Shown here piece after piece: positions 10,173 through 24,005 of a stretch of DNA of 64,000 nt (the first letter of the stretch is position 1; every line of letters begins with the position of its first letter). The stretch spans positions 35,762 to 99,761 of the forward strand of contig JBBBWG010002892.1 in the NCBI GenBank assembly GCA_037176905.1, read 5' to 3'. This DNA comes from Azolla pinnata. Taxonomy: Eukaryota; Streptophyta; Polypodiopsida; Salviniales; Salviniaceae. Made by a program: the position numbers and the translations under genes. The notes beneath the pieces are model-generated. The model saw nothing but the letters and a program-made list of their open reading frames with translations, did not search any database and was not told where the DNA came from.

Positions 10173-13100
10173 TTACCAAAAGCTTCTAATTTTAAGGTGA
10201 TTGATGACATCGAAGGTAGGCGCTATATCCACAGGTACCTGCAGAGTTAATATTTCACTCTACAATCAATAAACCAATAAAAGCATTTGCAACCACATAA
10301 ATCGAGCATAATGATTTTGTATTGTGTAATGATAATTTTGAGTATTACTACAGCTAACATAATTTTTATTAGTTTTCCTCCGTTATGATCCAGTCTCACT
10401 CTGCAGAGAGCCTGACATTTGATTTTATCTTTCCTATATAATTGTTAAGAAATGCTGCAATGGGCTAAATTAATCATACTGATGAAAGTCTCCACATAAA
10501 GATATCTTTATACCAGTGGTTTTTTGGCTGAAACAGACAAAAACATCTTTCTCTAGGAGCACATAGTACTTATCACTTCCATATTTTTCTGTTTTGGGAC
10601 TTGCTAAAACCTGCATGTATTGCTCCTTGGAAATTCATGTTTCGAATGAGGCCAGAGCAGGTGTCAGAAACCACAAAAAGGGTGGTAGGAAATAGTTACA
10701 GTGTCTTGAGAAAGGGTAAGGTTTCAGCTTACATTAGTAGCATCACTAGGCACCATGTAATGGCAGGGGAGCTCACATACCCTTTTATTACAATGATAAT
10801 GATGAACAGGACAGTGGATCTGAGTAAAACGGTCATATGGTGGATTTTTCACTACGGTGATGAAACACAGGAGAGGATTCAAGAGAATTTCTACATTGCC
10901 GCTCATACTAGACATCTTTGAAAAGATGGAATACTATGGGCCCAGTAGCTGATGCAGAAACCACAAGTTCTAAGATAAAAACATCTTACCAACAAATTTT
11001 GAGGAAGAAACTCACCGCAACATTTTCTAGCAAACTCAATACTTGTTCCAAGGGTGGTGTAATGACGGCATAAGCATCCAGGATTTTCCTGGCAGCTTCC
11101 TTGTCTCCCTCCGCTTGGATGGTCAGGATCTCATTACAAAGACTTTCAACAGCTTGCTTTATCTAGTATTAGATGCGGAAAGTGTCCTTATTACAATGCC
11201 TTTTAAAACAACCTCATATATTTACTAAAATTTTCTCAGCTTGCTTTTGGCTACCTTGGAAAAGTCGACAGAAAATCTGCCGTCAGGATGCATTACAAAC
11301 CCCTCTTTCTCAAGTATCCAATTGAACTGCAATGCTTGACCCCTCCTGCAGAAGTTCTATTTTGCATTAGCTATTCCCATAAATGGTCAGCCTTTGGTAT
11401 GCCCTAGAAATTAGAATTACCCGTGAGCTTCATGGAGGCCGAAGCGTATAGAACGAAAACACCCAGCCAGAAATGAAACATACATACACTCCTCTAATTT
11501 CTTTGGCAGCAAATTCTGGCATAAGATAAAACAAAAGAATTACAAAGATTAAATTAAAGTTTGATTGCATGCTCAAAAAATGTATCCTGCATTCGTATGG
11601 CCTTTTTTTCACCTTGTCAAGTAGATATCGAAGGGCCCAAAGACCCACAATATCAGCTTTTGCCTCCTCTATGGATGAGTTAAGCTCCTGAAGTTCCTGT
11701 TGATTTGATCCATGGACATGTAAAGATTGGCTTCACATAATACAGCTTCATTGAAGTATTTGGTGCATTTGGCTGAAGATCTGGATAAATGAATGGCATA
11801 CATACACGCCGAACTGTTGTCTTCTTGCCATCTGGAAGTGTAATTGAATGTGGTCCAATACCATGACAACATTCATGACAAATTATGTGAGTGAAATACG
11901 AATCGAAGTCGACATCTTTCTTCTGCGATTCCGAGAGGCAAACTGCAGCAATCGGTAGTAATATAGTGTCAAATCTGCAACAGTGACTATCACAGATCAA
12001 TTGACAGATCTAGTCGAAAATGAAATGTAATTGCATATTTAGAGAATCACTCACTTTGCTTGTGATATGTTTTTCATCATCACCATAGCGTTCCCATGTT
12101 TCTTAATGACTCTCTCATCATTGGGAAGATTGAATGCCAGCGTTTGCGGCCCTTTTACATCCTATTTTGGAAAATCGAACCCACACAATAAGAATCAAGT
12201 TACATGGAAATCCTCTCATATAATGTTTATCAACTCACCCCAGCATTGAAGAGAAGTTGCATGACACGAATGGGAGATGCTTTTACATCCTTGGATTTAT
12301 ACTTTGCATCAAACGGAAGATTATCTTCCAATTCCTAAAAAACTCACTGGTTGTATGAGCTTTAACAATTGTCAATGTAAGTCTAACCACCAAATTCATA
12401 CCTGGAGATAATTACTGAAAAGATTCACTTGGGAAGTGGCAACATCGTCACGTAGCCCGATATAAGCCTCAAACGTGGCCTAACCATTTATTGATATGAA
12501 AATCATTAACATAGATAACAGAGTGTGCCAATTTCACAAACAGAGCGCATCTAAATCAGAAAGAAAATGGCATCACATAGTTTAAGAACATCTAGATAGT
12601 CATTCCCCAAATGCAGGCAGAGGCCAACTTCACACAATAAGTAACCCTTGTGTGTATAATGTGTATTTAGGATTCTAAGAAAAAATCTTTTCCATCACTT
12701 ACACATTGATGGAATTCGTAGACTATCAAAAAAAAATCGTAGACTATTAAAACTTTACCATTGATGGAATTCGAAAAATTTTAATACTATACAATTGAGA
12801 CATTTTTGAGTCCTGCTCGGACTCCTGTGTTTCTCAGATCTGTACATCCTTGGATGGAACATCTGAAGTTATGAACTGGAGATGTATGTGACATCTTGAG
12901 GTGATTCTCAGAAAAACAGATACTAATAAACAACATTTATCATCAAGTAAAATACTTGTTTGCACAGTTATATAATAGCATCGTAGTATTTTGGCAGAAT
13001 TTCAAATTTTACGGTCACTGGATAGATTGCTTCTTCTCCTCACCGCCTTTACTTATAACTTTGTAAACCTACCCTCGTGTTTGTGCCTTCAAGAAAATAG

Positions 13101-16100
13101 ACAATGCTTCTCGATCCTCTATGTCGATGGCCCATAAGATCATTGACACTTTATTAGATTTGAGGATGGACAGGTGTCATGTTGTTAGATGATCATACCA
13201 ATCTTCGAAATCAGAAAGCAGTACAATCACTGAATCACTGTCATGTCATAGCAGGCAGTTCCATTCACTCACTGAATCTTTTTCATGTCAAGCTTGAAGA
13301 GTTTTAGATATGGAATGCCTTTGGCATTTAATGTTTGAAGCCCACCTCTGTATCTTGTCTGCGGTGTACCAATGATCCCCCCTTATATCAACTCTGCTTT
13401 GTAGGTGAAGCTACAGGTGATGTGCCCATCATATTCTCTGTTTTGTTCTAATATTCAATCTATAGCCACCTTACTTCTCTCATAACCACTAGAACATGAA
13501 GAACATCTCACCTTATCTTGCCATCTCTGTACCATCCTTTCAAGTTAGAATCAGAATGATTGTTGACAGGATAAGATAAAAGAATCAAAGCAGAGATAAT
13601 AGAAATGGTTTCTAGTACACATCGAGTAGAATAATTATGTGGAATAGTGTATACACAATAATGTAGTATTATTTGAAGCCCTTGTAATATGTGGAATAGA
13701 TGACCAATCAATGACGGATGAAAGATTCCTTCTGCACTATCAGAAGATATGTTATATATATATAGGGTTTAGGGTTTAGATATATATTACATCACAGACT
13801 AGATTCAATGCTTCTATGCATTTAGTTCGTTTTGAGATAGGCTCATGTCCTAAGACATAAACCCTTTAGAAAGGCTTGGCATCCTATTGGCAATTACCAC
13901 CATCCTATTAAAGTACGAGGTTTGTGACTTGTTCCCTCAGATTTTTTCACAAATACAACTATTAAACAGTATATCCTGATCTAGAGTTCTCCATCGAGTT
14001 GTTTTCCAACCAGATCCTATGCATGGGCCAGGTTGGTTTATTGTGTATACCAAGGGAAACACAGCACCGGACTGCATAAATTAAGTAAGTGAGACCTCTA
14101 AAGATCATTCTAATTGCATTGGTAACCATCCCTTGCAAAATAGATGCAGATAATGGGTGAATCCAGTAGCAGAAACAGAAAAACAGCTTAATAATCTGCT
14201 GTCACATTGTCAAAATATGCAAGGGATCAACATTGTCATCATTGACATACAGCGCTAATGTGGGATCAACATTAATCGTTGTAGAAAGAGCACTCTCTCT
14301 CAACCTCATTGAGAACAATGCTGCTCAACAAAATACAACCCAGTCATCGTAAAGGTTTCAAATCCAAAAGAAACGTGCATTAAACAGAGTGGAAGCTTCC
14401 AATTGATTAAAATGCTTATACATAACCATGCAACATCTTCATTATCCTCGTGTTAACTACCATCTATGAAAAGTTGTTTCAACACTAAATCTTAAGAATA
14501 AATTAAAAACATAGTCTATGACATGTGTGCAAGATTTGCAAATAGTTTTATTCCTTTAGCCATTATAACAGCACAGAATACATAAAAGATCATAAGAACT
14601 CTAAATCAACTCATGGGATTAAAGATGTCACGAAAATTGTACCTTGTAGCCGAACAAACCATCTTCGTATGTTTCATATGGTCCAATTGTTACATCAATA
14701 GGAGAATCCTAGAGAGAAATGTGAAAGAAATCTCAAGAAATATTCTACAATAACATTGAGTTTTTTATACCTTAAATCTAGGAAAACATTAAGTTTGCTT
14801 TGGAAAACATTTACTAATGCAGCACTGGCACAGGCCAGATTATTGGCTATATCAAGATTTTTATGAAACTAAATAATTAATGGAGAGAATAAAAACGTCC
14901 ACATATACCAGTTGTATCCAAGCGACATCTGAATCATAATAGTCGTTAGAAAGAAATGCATCAGCCTTCGCTTCCAAAAGGCGTTTCAAGCTGCTTTTTG
15001 TAATAGTTCATATTATAAAAATTGAATCTGAGGCATTATTCATCAAATAAAAATATATTTTATAACAAACAGTAACAGGATAATCATACCTTGGTGTATC
15101 TGCAGCGTGCCCAGCTACATGCAAAAGTTTTGCCGCTTCAGTGAGGTGTGCTTTGTATTCTTCTGAATATGGTATTACGTGGAGACCACCAATGGAGTTT
15201 GTAGGGTCAGATAAAGTGTTTATTCCATTTCTAGTGAAATGTTCATGCCGTCTAATAACAGTGAAAAACCCTTTCGCTGCATCTTGATTTTCTGCATTTC
15301 GTTCACACCATATTTTGAACTCCTATAACAATTTCATGTTTAAGCCGTTATTTACAGGACACAACCAAAAGTTTCAAGAAATGCACTCATCTCCTCAGTT
15401 ACAATTTCTTAGATACAAAAAATTAATTTTTACATTCAAAGACTGCTACATTTTCATGTTTTGAACAGTCAATTACCGCCTGATCCATGTCAGCAGGATA
15501 AAAATTAGCACCCGCTGGTTTCAATAAAGGAAATGCAGCTCTGTATTGTAAACCCTTCCATCCAGGCAAAGCCGTTAAAGCATTGGATGCTTCACAAACA
15601 GCAGAATCTGCTGTTGACAAGAAAGCTGTATTATTGCCAAGGCATGACCTGTAATTTCAGGTGCAAAATTTACCACAGAAAGCACCTTAGTACTGCACAA
15701 ACATAAACAGCAAAGGTACATTGTAATTCATACAAGTTCAGAACTAGATCAATGCATCTTAAATAGCACAATATTTTTAACTGGAGTATCACAGCATACA
15801 CTTTCTTGGGTGCTAATAAGCTGGATGAAACACTTCCTCCAAGCAGTGTTATGATGTTTCTTTTCTAACACATAGTTTGGAACCACCCCAGATAGTGGAT
15901 ATGGTATTATAAATAAATAGGTCTGATGTGCCAAAAATATGTATCTATCAAGGGCTAGATTGAAACCTTGTAGCATATAAAAGTTTGCATCTACATCCAA
16001 TAAGGCAACAAATACTGGAGTGTTAAGATAAATCCTAGATAGATATAAAAAATGGAACTAAAATAAATATCAGGTGCCCAACACCGTGGTTTTGTGCATG

Positions 16101-19100
16101 CTGGAGAATCCAATGGTTTTCATCAAATAAGCATGGACTTGAGGCACTATAAAAGACCCCAATAGGCTAATAAAATTCATTAACATATCGATTCATCTAT
16201 CAAATCAAACATTTTCAATCAATCATCTCAATTCGTTATTTGAATGGAACGATCGCTCTTGAGAGTTTTAGACCTCACTCTTTTAAGATGGAAATATGTT
16301 GGATATGTGTCACAAATACCATGGACTCTTATTGATGGAGTAGTATGCATATTGAAGTCTTGCAAGCTCAGATTCTGCTTGGCGTCCTTCTAACCAACTT
16401 TTCAATAAAGGATTTGTAGGCCATACCTGAAAAAAGTGTATCAATAGTCTCTATCTCTCTTCCATGAATGTATAATAAGTACAGACACCTTAAACCAGCT
16501 CACATCAGCTGTGAACCCCTCTTGTATATATAAACTGAATCACGAATCTATAAAAAGAGATTTCTAAAGAACTGAGTTTCCAGAAAAACCTTGAAAGTGC
16601 ATGTTTATTAAAGTTTAGAGGGTGTGGCATGGACAAACGACTTCTCTTCAGAGGTTACAGGAAATATTCAAGAATGCAGAAAAATATAGCAATGCATTGA
16701 AGTGGTCAAATAGGCATTCACAAGAGCACGATCTTAGGGTTTAGGGTTTAGGGTCTGTCCCCTCCGATAAACGTGTCATGTGTGTTGTACATATTCAGTT
16801 TTGAGTTCAACAACCCAAAGTTGTGTGGGAGCTTCATTGCAACACTTCCAGACCTTTTATTGCCTCCAGAATATGTCCACACTGGACTGTCGCAGTCTGG
16901 GGGGCTTTCTAAGACCAAACGTTTCAGTTCATCTACACCTATGATGCTCTAGGCTTAGATATGGGAAAGCATCTACATCGTTTGATGTAATCTCTCATTA
17001 AAGCTTAGTAACCATTTGCCCTCTTACGAGAAAACAAATATATTTTTCTTCCTTCTTTCTTTATATCTATCTCCAAATAAAGGAATTTGTCAAAGGACAT
17101 CAAAACGCCCCCCCCCATCTCAGAGATGTCTCTGTCGTGGAACACCCTATGCTGGAGATTTTTCGAAGGCAAAAGCTTCAGTCAATCTAAGTGCACAATC
17201 TTGGTTTATTATATCCACAATATTCCAGAACTGATGTATAGTTATATCTATTCTCCATTGAGGCATGAACACATTTTAAGATGTGCTTTCTAATTTTGAT
17301 ATTATAGGCCAGTTTGACCTATTTAAAGACATTAATACAGTTTTCTTCTTTCATTCTTTCTCCCAAACATGAGCAAGTTTAGAAACAAGATAACACTAAC
17401 CTGTTCTAAAAATAGTTTGTCGAGAATTTGAGCTGCCTGTACTGTAAGTGATAAAGCTCGAAGATCTCCATTGCTTAATGTTGATAACTACATAGCAATG
17501 AAAGAGGTATTAGAGATAAGGATGACACAAACTTCCATTTCCAATCCCAAAAACAGTAACCATGAAGCTGCTTTTTTTGAAGATCTAAGAGGAGTTCTTT
17601 GAAGATTTGCTAATTGAATTGAATGCTTGAAACCATGGTATACCATCATAATGCAATATTTAAAAATAATTTAGCATGTATGCATGTTTCGTCGAGTGGG
17701 AAAATAACGTTATCCATATTGAAAGAAATAAAGCTATTTCTTAATGATCCAGCATAATCATCGTAATGCATGTGGTCTAGAAGCATTAACGCATGCTTAA
17801 TAATTATGGGTTGAGTCATGAAAGGGAATATCGTATCTGAGGCTGGTTGGTTGGTGTCCTGAAAATCAGACATGGAAAATAATGATCTCCATAATCTGGT
17901 AATTGATACCTTGGCCTTCCTTTCTCAAGAAAAAACGTATGTGGCATCGAGACAGAATAGAGATGCATAAGTTTCCATTCCAAGATTATCTCGTTTCAAT
18001 TGTCACAATCATATTTGATGCAATTCAATACATTATTGATGTAGGGTGTGCAAAGAGTAGATGACACTGGAATCCTTGACCAACAATGATCTTTATTAAC
18101 TCTACTAGCTTACCTACACTTGGCTGTTTCCAACACTTATTCAGAGCATATATTGCCCAAATCGTTGTTCAAGGGAGTTTTACATGTCGACTCTTTGTAG
18201 GAGACATCCTCAGGCACAGAACCAAAGGCACTGCACAAATCTACATTGTATACACACAATCAGTCCATTTGGGTATTTTCTGCTTGGCTTAGGGTATCCA
18301 GAGAATTCGGTCTAATTGTAACAGTTTGACAGTTCCTTGGATACAGGGGCATTATGCTGCATGGATAGACACAAGTGCATGCATGTTCTATGTGTTGGAA
18401 AACTACTTACCAAGGTCATATTGACCAAGTGTACAAGGACACTGACATTTATAGTTCCTTGGATACAGGGGGATTCCTGCCGCATGGATAGACACAAGTG
18501 CATGCATGTTCATGTGCTGGAAAACTATCTACCAAGGTCCTATTGACATTTTTTCACCTTGCTATTATGTCTGATTAGAATTACCTGTTAGGATCATCCA
18601 TGTTAAGAACTGCCTACTGAACCTTGTATAGGGTAAGGAGTACATACGATGACAAGACCTGACTAGCTTTCTCCAAAAGCTTTTCATAGTTAAAATCCTC
18701 AAGAAAAGAAACAAAGAAAGAAAGTTCTATTAAAGTTTGTTTAAGAGGCTAAAATGACCTTTACGACTAAATATGCTACATCTTACATTGTTGTGTCATC
18801 TTTGAGAACAGGGCAAACTAAATGTAACTAGATAAAAAATAAATGCTAAAGATGATCTAGCACCTTGGATGGTGGAAAGCCAGCATTTATCTTTCAATAA
18901 AAGAGGATGTGGTGAGACCATATTCCAAATGTCCAAGGTCTAGTCCAGTGGATATCTATATCCCAATCTCTTCTAAAAAACCCTTCTCCTAGTCAAGAAC
19001 TCTGATCTTAATTACTTATCATATGGAGACAATAAGAAAGCATAGGAAATAGGATACACATGTAAAGCTACAATAAAGACCAAGTTTTTAAGACGTGCAA

Positions 19101-22100
19101 CCCTTACCACTAGTCATTTTTTATCTAATTGTATTTCATCTGGCACACATTTCCCCAACTTTTATAAGACTTTATTTAAATGCAAATCCCCACTCACATA
19201 TGGTAAGCCTCAACATCTATGGAGTAAACATAAGTACAAGAATGACCGCACTGAAATTTCTGCATACTACATGAATTCCAAGGATATACCTCTGCTGCCA
19301 AATTGACAGAAGCATAACAACCCAATTTCCTTTCAAGGGTCAATTGTCTTTGGAGAGGATCCAAATGGTACCTAGAAACACGATCAAATTATTTAACCTA
19401 ATGATTGACCAAGTCCAATGTCAAAATTCATAACTTATTTCTTGTGTAGCCCATATTTAGGAATATTAGATACAAGTTACAACCAAATACCTAAGAATTC
19501 CATCTTTTCTTAACACAATTTCTAACGAATTGAGAGGAGATGCTACACGTAAAGGAGTTTATAAGTTTATGCTAACCATTTGGCATCTTCAAACAGACTG
19601 CTCCCTATTTATCTGAATTCTCAACAGATAAATTTCATCTTTTCTTAACACAATCTCTAACGAATTGGCAGGGGATGGTACAGGTGAAAGAGTTTGTAAG
19701 TGTTTTTTTAAGCAAACACTTATTTCTATCAATTCTTAACAGCAGGATTTCCAAGGATGACAACTTTTCATATTCCATTATGTTGGAGGCTGAACCAAAG
19801 CCTTTAAGCTAATAGGCAGTAGGTATTTCCTTCTTATTTTACAAAAAACAACCCGGACAAGAACATAATGTTCCATGCTTCCACCTCAAGATGGCAGATA
19901 AATCATTTCCCCATGTGACTGCAAGTGTAATTATATCTAATCAAAGTGAAGAGATCCTCAGCTGCCATCCACATAACAAACCCCATAAAACATCAAGATT
20001 ACTGCTTCAAATATACAGCTAGCATACAACTCTATGTCATCATCCAGTAATTTGCAATAGAGTGTATGTATAGATCCAGCTCTCATGAGATCGAACTTTG
20101 AGGTGAATTACATTAATCTTAATACATTTTTTCATTTTGCATATTAATATTATAATTATTTTCCAGGTTGAGTTATATGTACATATTTGAGAGTTACCTA
20201 TCACGAATTCTTGAAAAAAGTTTGCTGTAATCTCCATCAATGTCATGAGGGACATACTCTGGATCCTTCTCCCTGAGACGGTTTTCGTACTCATCACATC
20301 CAATGTATTTTACCATTGATACCTCCGATTCCTATCCATGAAATTACCAATGTAGTGAAATGAAACATACGCAAATATCTTTTAGGATGCATCCCACTTC
20401 CAATGTGCATGCTGCCTGAGACAATACTACCTTAACACACAAAGGTGTGCACACAAAAAAGAACTAGTATATGCTGCATATGGATTAGTGTAGTTATGAT
20501 CACTTTACCTGAAGAGAAAATCCATCAAGTGGGATGGGTTCCAATATCGTCACCAAGTACACATCATTAAATTCATTGTTAATGAAGGTTCCATTATTGG
20601 TAATCCTAATAGATAGAATAAAACGAAACAAATCATTGTTACACTGAGAATAAAGAGAACGTAGCATTGAACATTGAAGAAACAACAAACGCAACCTGAA
20701 GTTTCAAGAGATAGCATTGTGCATGAAGTAATATTAAACGATAGTTCAACAATGGAGTCATGATACACTCTTTGATGAAGTAATGATGTTTACATGATCC
20801 ATGTGCAGATTTTACAAAGAGAAACAAGATTTCCAGCAATTAATCTGGTCTATTAGGTCATATACTTGCAACATAAAAGGATATTTGAAATCAAACTAGC
20901 AGTTTCTCTTGACTCACCATTCTTGACGGTATACATAGATAAGCTCAAAAGCTTCAGGGGGAAGTCTTATCCCCAGTTCTTCTTCCAATTCTCTCCTGTG
21001 CGACGAACAAATAATAATTCAGTGTCTCATATCTAAGTGTAGTAAAATAGGATATCGTTCCCTCTAAGAATCAAAATGGTAGGTAAATATAAAGGCACCC
21101 ATTTGACTTAACCAAATAAACAAGAACAAAGTTATTTTTTCTCAAATACCAGCACATTTCAACACATTGCTGATGATTTTGTGAGTTTTGTCCCTAGAAT
21201 TGTATATAACACTATTGACAGCAAAAGGTTTGGTAAACAACATTGAAATATCTAAGTTCGCTTTCTTTTCTTTCCCTTATTACCCAACTAAAAAGCATCA
21301 ATCAAACTCAGAAAGGATCAAAAGAAGATTCATTGATCATTGTGATGAAAGCAAATGCGTTTGAGACCAATGACGCCAAAATGAACAAATGATTACTCTA
21401 AAAGGCACTTAATTTCTCTTCCAGGTTTAGGCAAGTTGCAGATATAATTAAAACTCCAGAGTGTTTGGGGGAATAAGGAAAAACCCTGGGCTTTTTCTTT
21501 CCCAAAATCATAATCCGATTAAGCTTTCCATACATTGCTGATAGAAGAGATGTATCTCCAGCAGTGATGTGACCAGCGCTTGATGTATCCCAGCGACCTG
21601 GCCAAGAATCTTTTCCATCTGCACGCTTTTGTACAACGAGTTCTCCTGTACTTTCAACATATATCCATACTTCAACTGCTCTATGATAATCACCATCTCT
21701 GTGCACGTGGGAACTGCATGAGAATTGAGCATAAAGAATATACATGAGAAGGGATTCATTGATCCGTGTAACTTGGTTCATTAAAAATAAAAAATGGATA
21801 AGCTATTTCATATGCATTCAAACAAATCCTAGGAAAACATCTGAAGAACTTCTACTTATTCTTATATTTCCACAAGATGTTTATGATTTCCCCAGTGCTC
21901 TTGGTCAACCTATCTCTAGCAATTTTTTCATTTATTCACCCACTTTTCTTTCCTTTTGGAGGCTGACCAAAAGCATTTGCATAAGTAACATAGATTCAGT
22001 TTTCCGTAAATGAAAAAGCATTACAATCTGTTCATTATCCTATATAATGATATAAGTTCAGATTAATCTATTCTTTCCTACTTTGTTCATGTTCAGGGTC

Positions 22101-23051
22101 TGGACAATTCAAACTGCATTTGGATTATGCAGTGCATTTTATATGCACATGTCGTGTGAGTAAGTACGAACTTTCTTTCAATTGGGCATAATAACAAAGA
22201 TTATCTCCATTCTTATAGCTGTTTTGATCTCAAATGTGCAAGATTTGGATATCTTTTACTTTAGGAAGCTCCCCAAAGCCTTCAAATACTGGGCGGGGCT
22301 GGATCCCATCTCCCTCCAGATTTTGTCATGGGGGTCTCAAAATATTCTTCAATTATGTGCATATAAGATTTCAACCCGAGTTTATATTCCATGCAAACAA
22401 AATCAGATTAACGAGTGTGTCAAACAATTTTGTGGTTTTTGGAGCTATGAGCTTTGGCTATCTACGCATGATAAAATCGAGCACTGGCCAAGCTCTCTAA
22501 GTGTTCGATCATGTTGGAATTCCTCTCCCAATTGCAGTCTAAACATGATCAACGGGACCAAAAAATGAAGCATTTTCATACTGGAAATTCGTGCTGCTTG
22601 GTGGCTCTTGATGTTGAGGAATCTTCTTGATGATCTATGGTGATTTCTGGGGTCATTTGATAGCAAGAAATATTAGTAGGGATACATCCGAGCCAAAAAA
22701 AAGCTACGAAAACAACACTCGAGTATGATCAAGGTACGAGAATTGTAAATAGAAGCGCAGCAAATCAAATTTGCTAGACTGCAACGTCGCACATCAAAAG
22801 CGACAATGAGAAGAGGAAAAAGAAAGCCGCATTCTTCAAGGAAGGATCTTTATGGCAGCAAGCAAAACCAGAACGTATAGAAACGGCAAGCTGGCCGGAT
22901 TCGAAAGAAAGAGTAACAACCGAAGGGGGAAAAAGAAAAGGAAAGGAAGGGGTTGGTACCGGGGCTTGGAGATGCCAGTATGCTGTCCGGAACTCGTGAG
23001 AACGTCGAGGAATTCCTCAGAAGAGGAGGAGACGGGATGATGTTCCGCCAT
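10173..23051 (-). CDS. NUDT3: Nudix hydrolase fused to an M49 dipeptidyl-peptidase III-like domain (NUDT3-like), 22 exons
   Basis: Exons: 22960-23051, 21534-21713, 20918-20995, 20509-20605, 20198-20331, 19290-19371, 18659-18697, 17401-17487, 16320-16426, 15477-15648, 15090-15322, 14909-14990, 14643-14708, 12402-12479, 12239-12334, 12055-12161, 11806-11974, 11613-11696, 11421-11515, 11255-11345, 11016-11162, 10173-10238. All introns are GT-AG and the 2382-nt frame is open, giving 793 residues; Arabidopsis NUDT3, from memory, is about 770. The Nudix box (residues ~78-100) reads GHITAGD, then RELEEELGI across the exon 2/3 junction, with Asp for the usual first Glu. The peptidase half carries HECCHGIGPH (zinc-binding His610, Glu611, His614) and IEEAKADIVG (~residue 642), which supplies the remaining ligand. 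Plant NUDT3 is reported to have both Nudix and dipeptidyl-peptidase activity; the substrate here is inferred. It has no transit peptide, so it is probably cytosolic. Confidence 0.95.
13763..13779. repeat. Short interstitial plant telomere motif (TTTAGGG)
   Basis: About 2.5 copies of the TTTAGGG unit lie next to a TATATA run in the 2.1-kb intron between exons 13 and 14 of the NUDT3-like gene. On the gene's sense strand this reads CCCTAAA, the telo-box core. Confidence 0.8.
16734..16753. repeat. Interstitial plant telomere motif (TTTAGGG)3
   Basis: Nearly three perfect TTTAGGG units lie in the intron between exons 8 and 9 of the NUDT3-like gene. Confidence 0.9.
18330..18547. repeat. ~95-bp intronic direct duplication, ~120-bp spacing
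   Basis: Two copies, starting near 18331 and 18452, share TTCCTTGGATACAGGGG, ATGGATAGACACAAGTGCAT, GGAAAACTA and ACCAAGGTC with a few changes. They lie in the intron between exons 7 and 8 of the NUDT3-like gene. Both contain a CATGCATG word. Confidence 0.85.
19498..19700. repeat. ~70-bp intronic direct duplication, ~131-bp spacing
   Basis: The copies at about 19499-19569 and 19631-19700 share CATCTTTTCTTAACACAAT, TCTAACGAATTG and GAGTTT-TAAG and differ at about ten positions. They lie in the intron between exons 5 and 6 of the NUDT3-like gene. Confidence 0.8.
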
Positions 23052-23109
23052 CGCTGTCAGCCACGCAGCGCTTCGCTTCTTTCGCAGATCGCTGGCAAGA
23101 GTAGCGAGA

Positions 23110-23335
23110 ACAGCGAACAGCTTCGTGGTTCGGTTACAGGTTCGGTAAAGGCTTAGCTCATCAGGTTCGGCAAAGGCTTAGCTCTTTAGGTTCGGTAAAG
23201 GCTCAGCTCATTAGGTTCGGTAATGGCTTAGCTCTTTAGGTTCGGCAAAGTCTTAGCTCTTTAGGTTCGGTAAAGGCTCAGCTCATTAGGTTCGGTAATG
23301 GCTCAGCTCATTAGGTTCGGTAAAGGCTTTGGAAG
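23110..23335. repeat. GGTTCGGTAAAGGCTTAGCTC minisatellite (~23 bp)
   Basis: About eight tandem copies of a 22-26-bp unit (GGTTCGGTAAAGGCTTAGCT plus CATTA or CTTTA) begin about 60 bp upstream of the NUDT3-like start codon. They merge into a longer-period repeat that contains the same GGTTCGGTAATGGCTTGG core. Confidence 0.9.
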
Positions 23336-24005
23336 ATGGATCTGTTTAGTTAGGTTGTTAAACAGCTTCATGGCCTTGTGTTAGGTTCGGTAATGGCTTG
23401 GAAGATGGGTAATTGCTTGCAACTTCATGGCCTTGTGTTAGGTTCGGTAATGGCTTGGAAGATGGGTCTATTTAGATAGGTTGTTAAACAGCTTCATGGC
23501 CTGGTGAAGTATATGGCTTAGAGACTGGGTCTGTTCAAGTTAGATGTTAAGCAGCTTCATGGCCTTGTGTTAGGTTTTTGGTAATGGCTTGGAAGATGGG
23601 TCTATTTAGTTAGGCTGTTAAACAGCTTCATGGCCTTGTGTCAGGTTCGGTAATGGCTTGGAAATTGGGTCTGTTTAGTTAGGTGTTAAACAGCTTCATG
23701 GCCTTGTACTAGGTTCGATAATGGCTTGGAAGATGGGTCTGTTTTAGTTGGGTGTTAAACAGCTTCATGGCCTTGTGTTAGGTTCGGTAATGGCTTGGAA
23801 AATGGGTCTGTTCAGTTAGATGTTAAACAGCTTCATGGCCTTGTATTAGGTTCGGTAATTGCTTGGAAAATGGGTCTGTTTAGTTAGGTGTTAAACGGCT
23901 TCATGGCCTTGTGTTAGGTTCGGTGTATGGCTTGGAAACTGGGTCTGTTTAGTTAGGTGTTAAACAGCTTCATGGCCTTGTATTAGGTTCAGTAATGGCT
24001 TGATA
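23336..24005. repeat. ~67-70-bp minisatellite, about 10 copies
   Basis: The unit contains GGTTCGGTAATGGCTTGG, AGATGGGTCTGTTTAGTTAG, GTGTTAAACAGCTTCATGG and CCTTGTGTTA. The word CTTCATGGCC recurs roughly every 64-70 bp from about 23367 to 23970. The unit looks like the 23-bp repeat upstream extended by about 45 bp. It lies in the 5' flank of the NUDT3-like gene. Confidence 0.9.

Noticed and set aside
23110-24005. Regularly spaced repeats resembling a CRISPR array
   Set aside because: The units are contiguous minisatellite copies without unique spacers, and the genome is a plant nuclear one.
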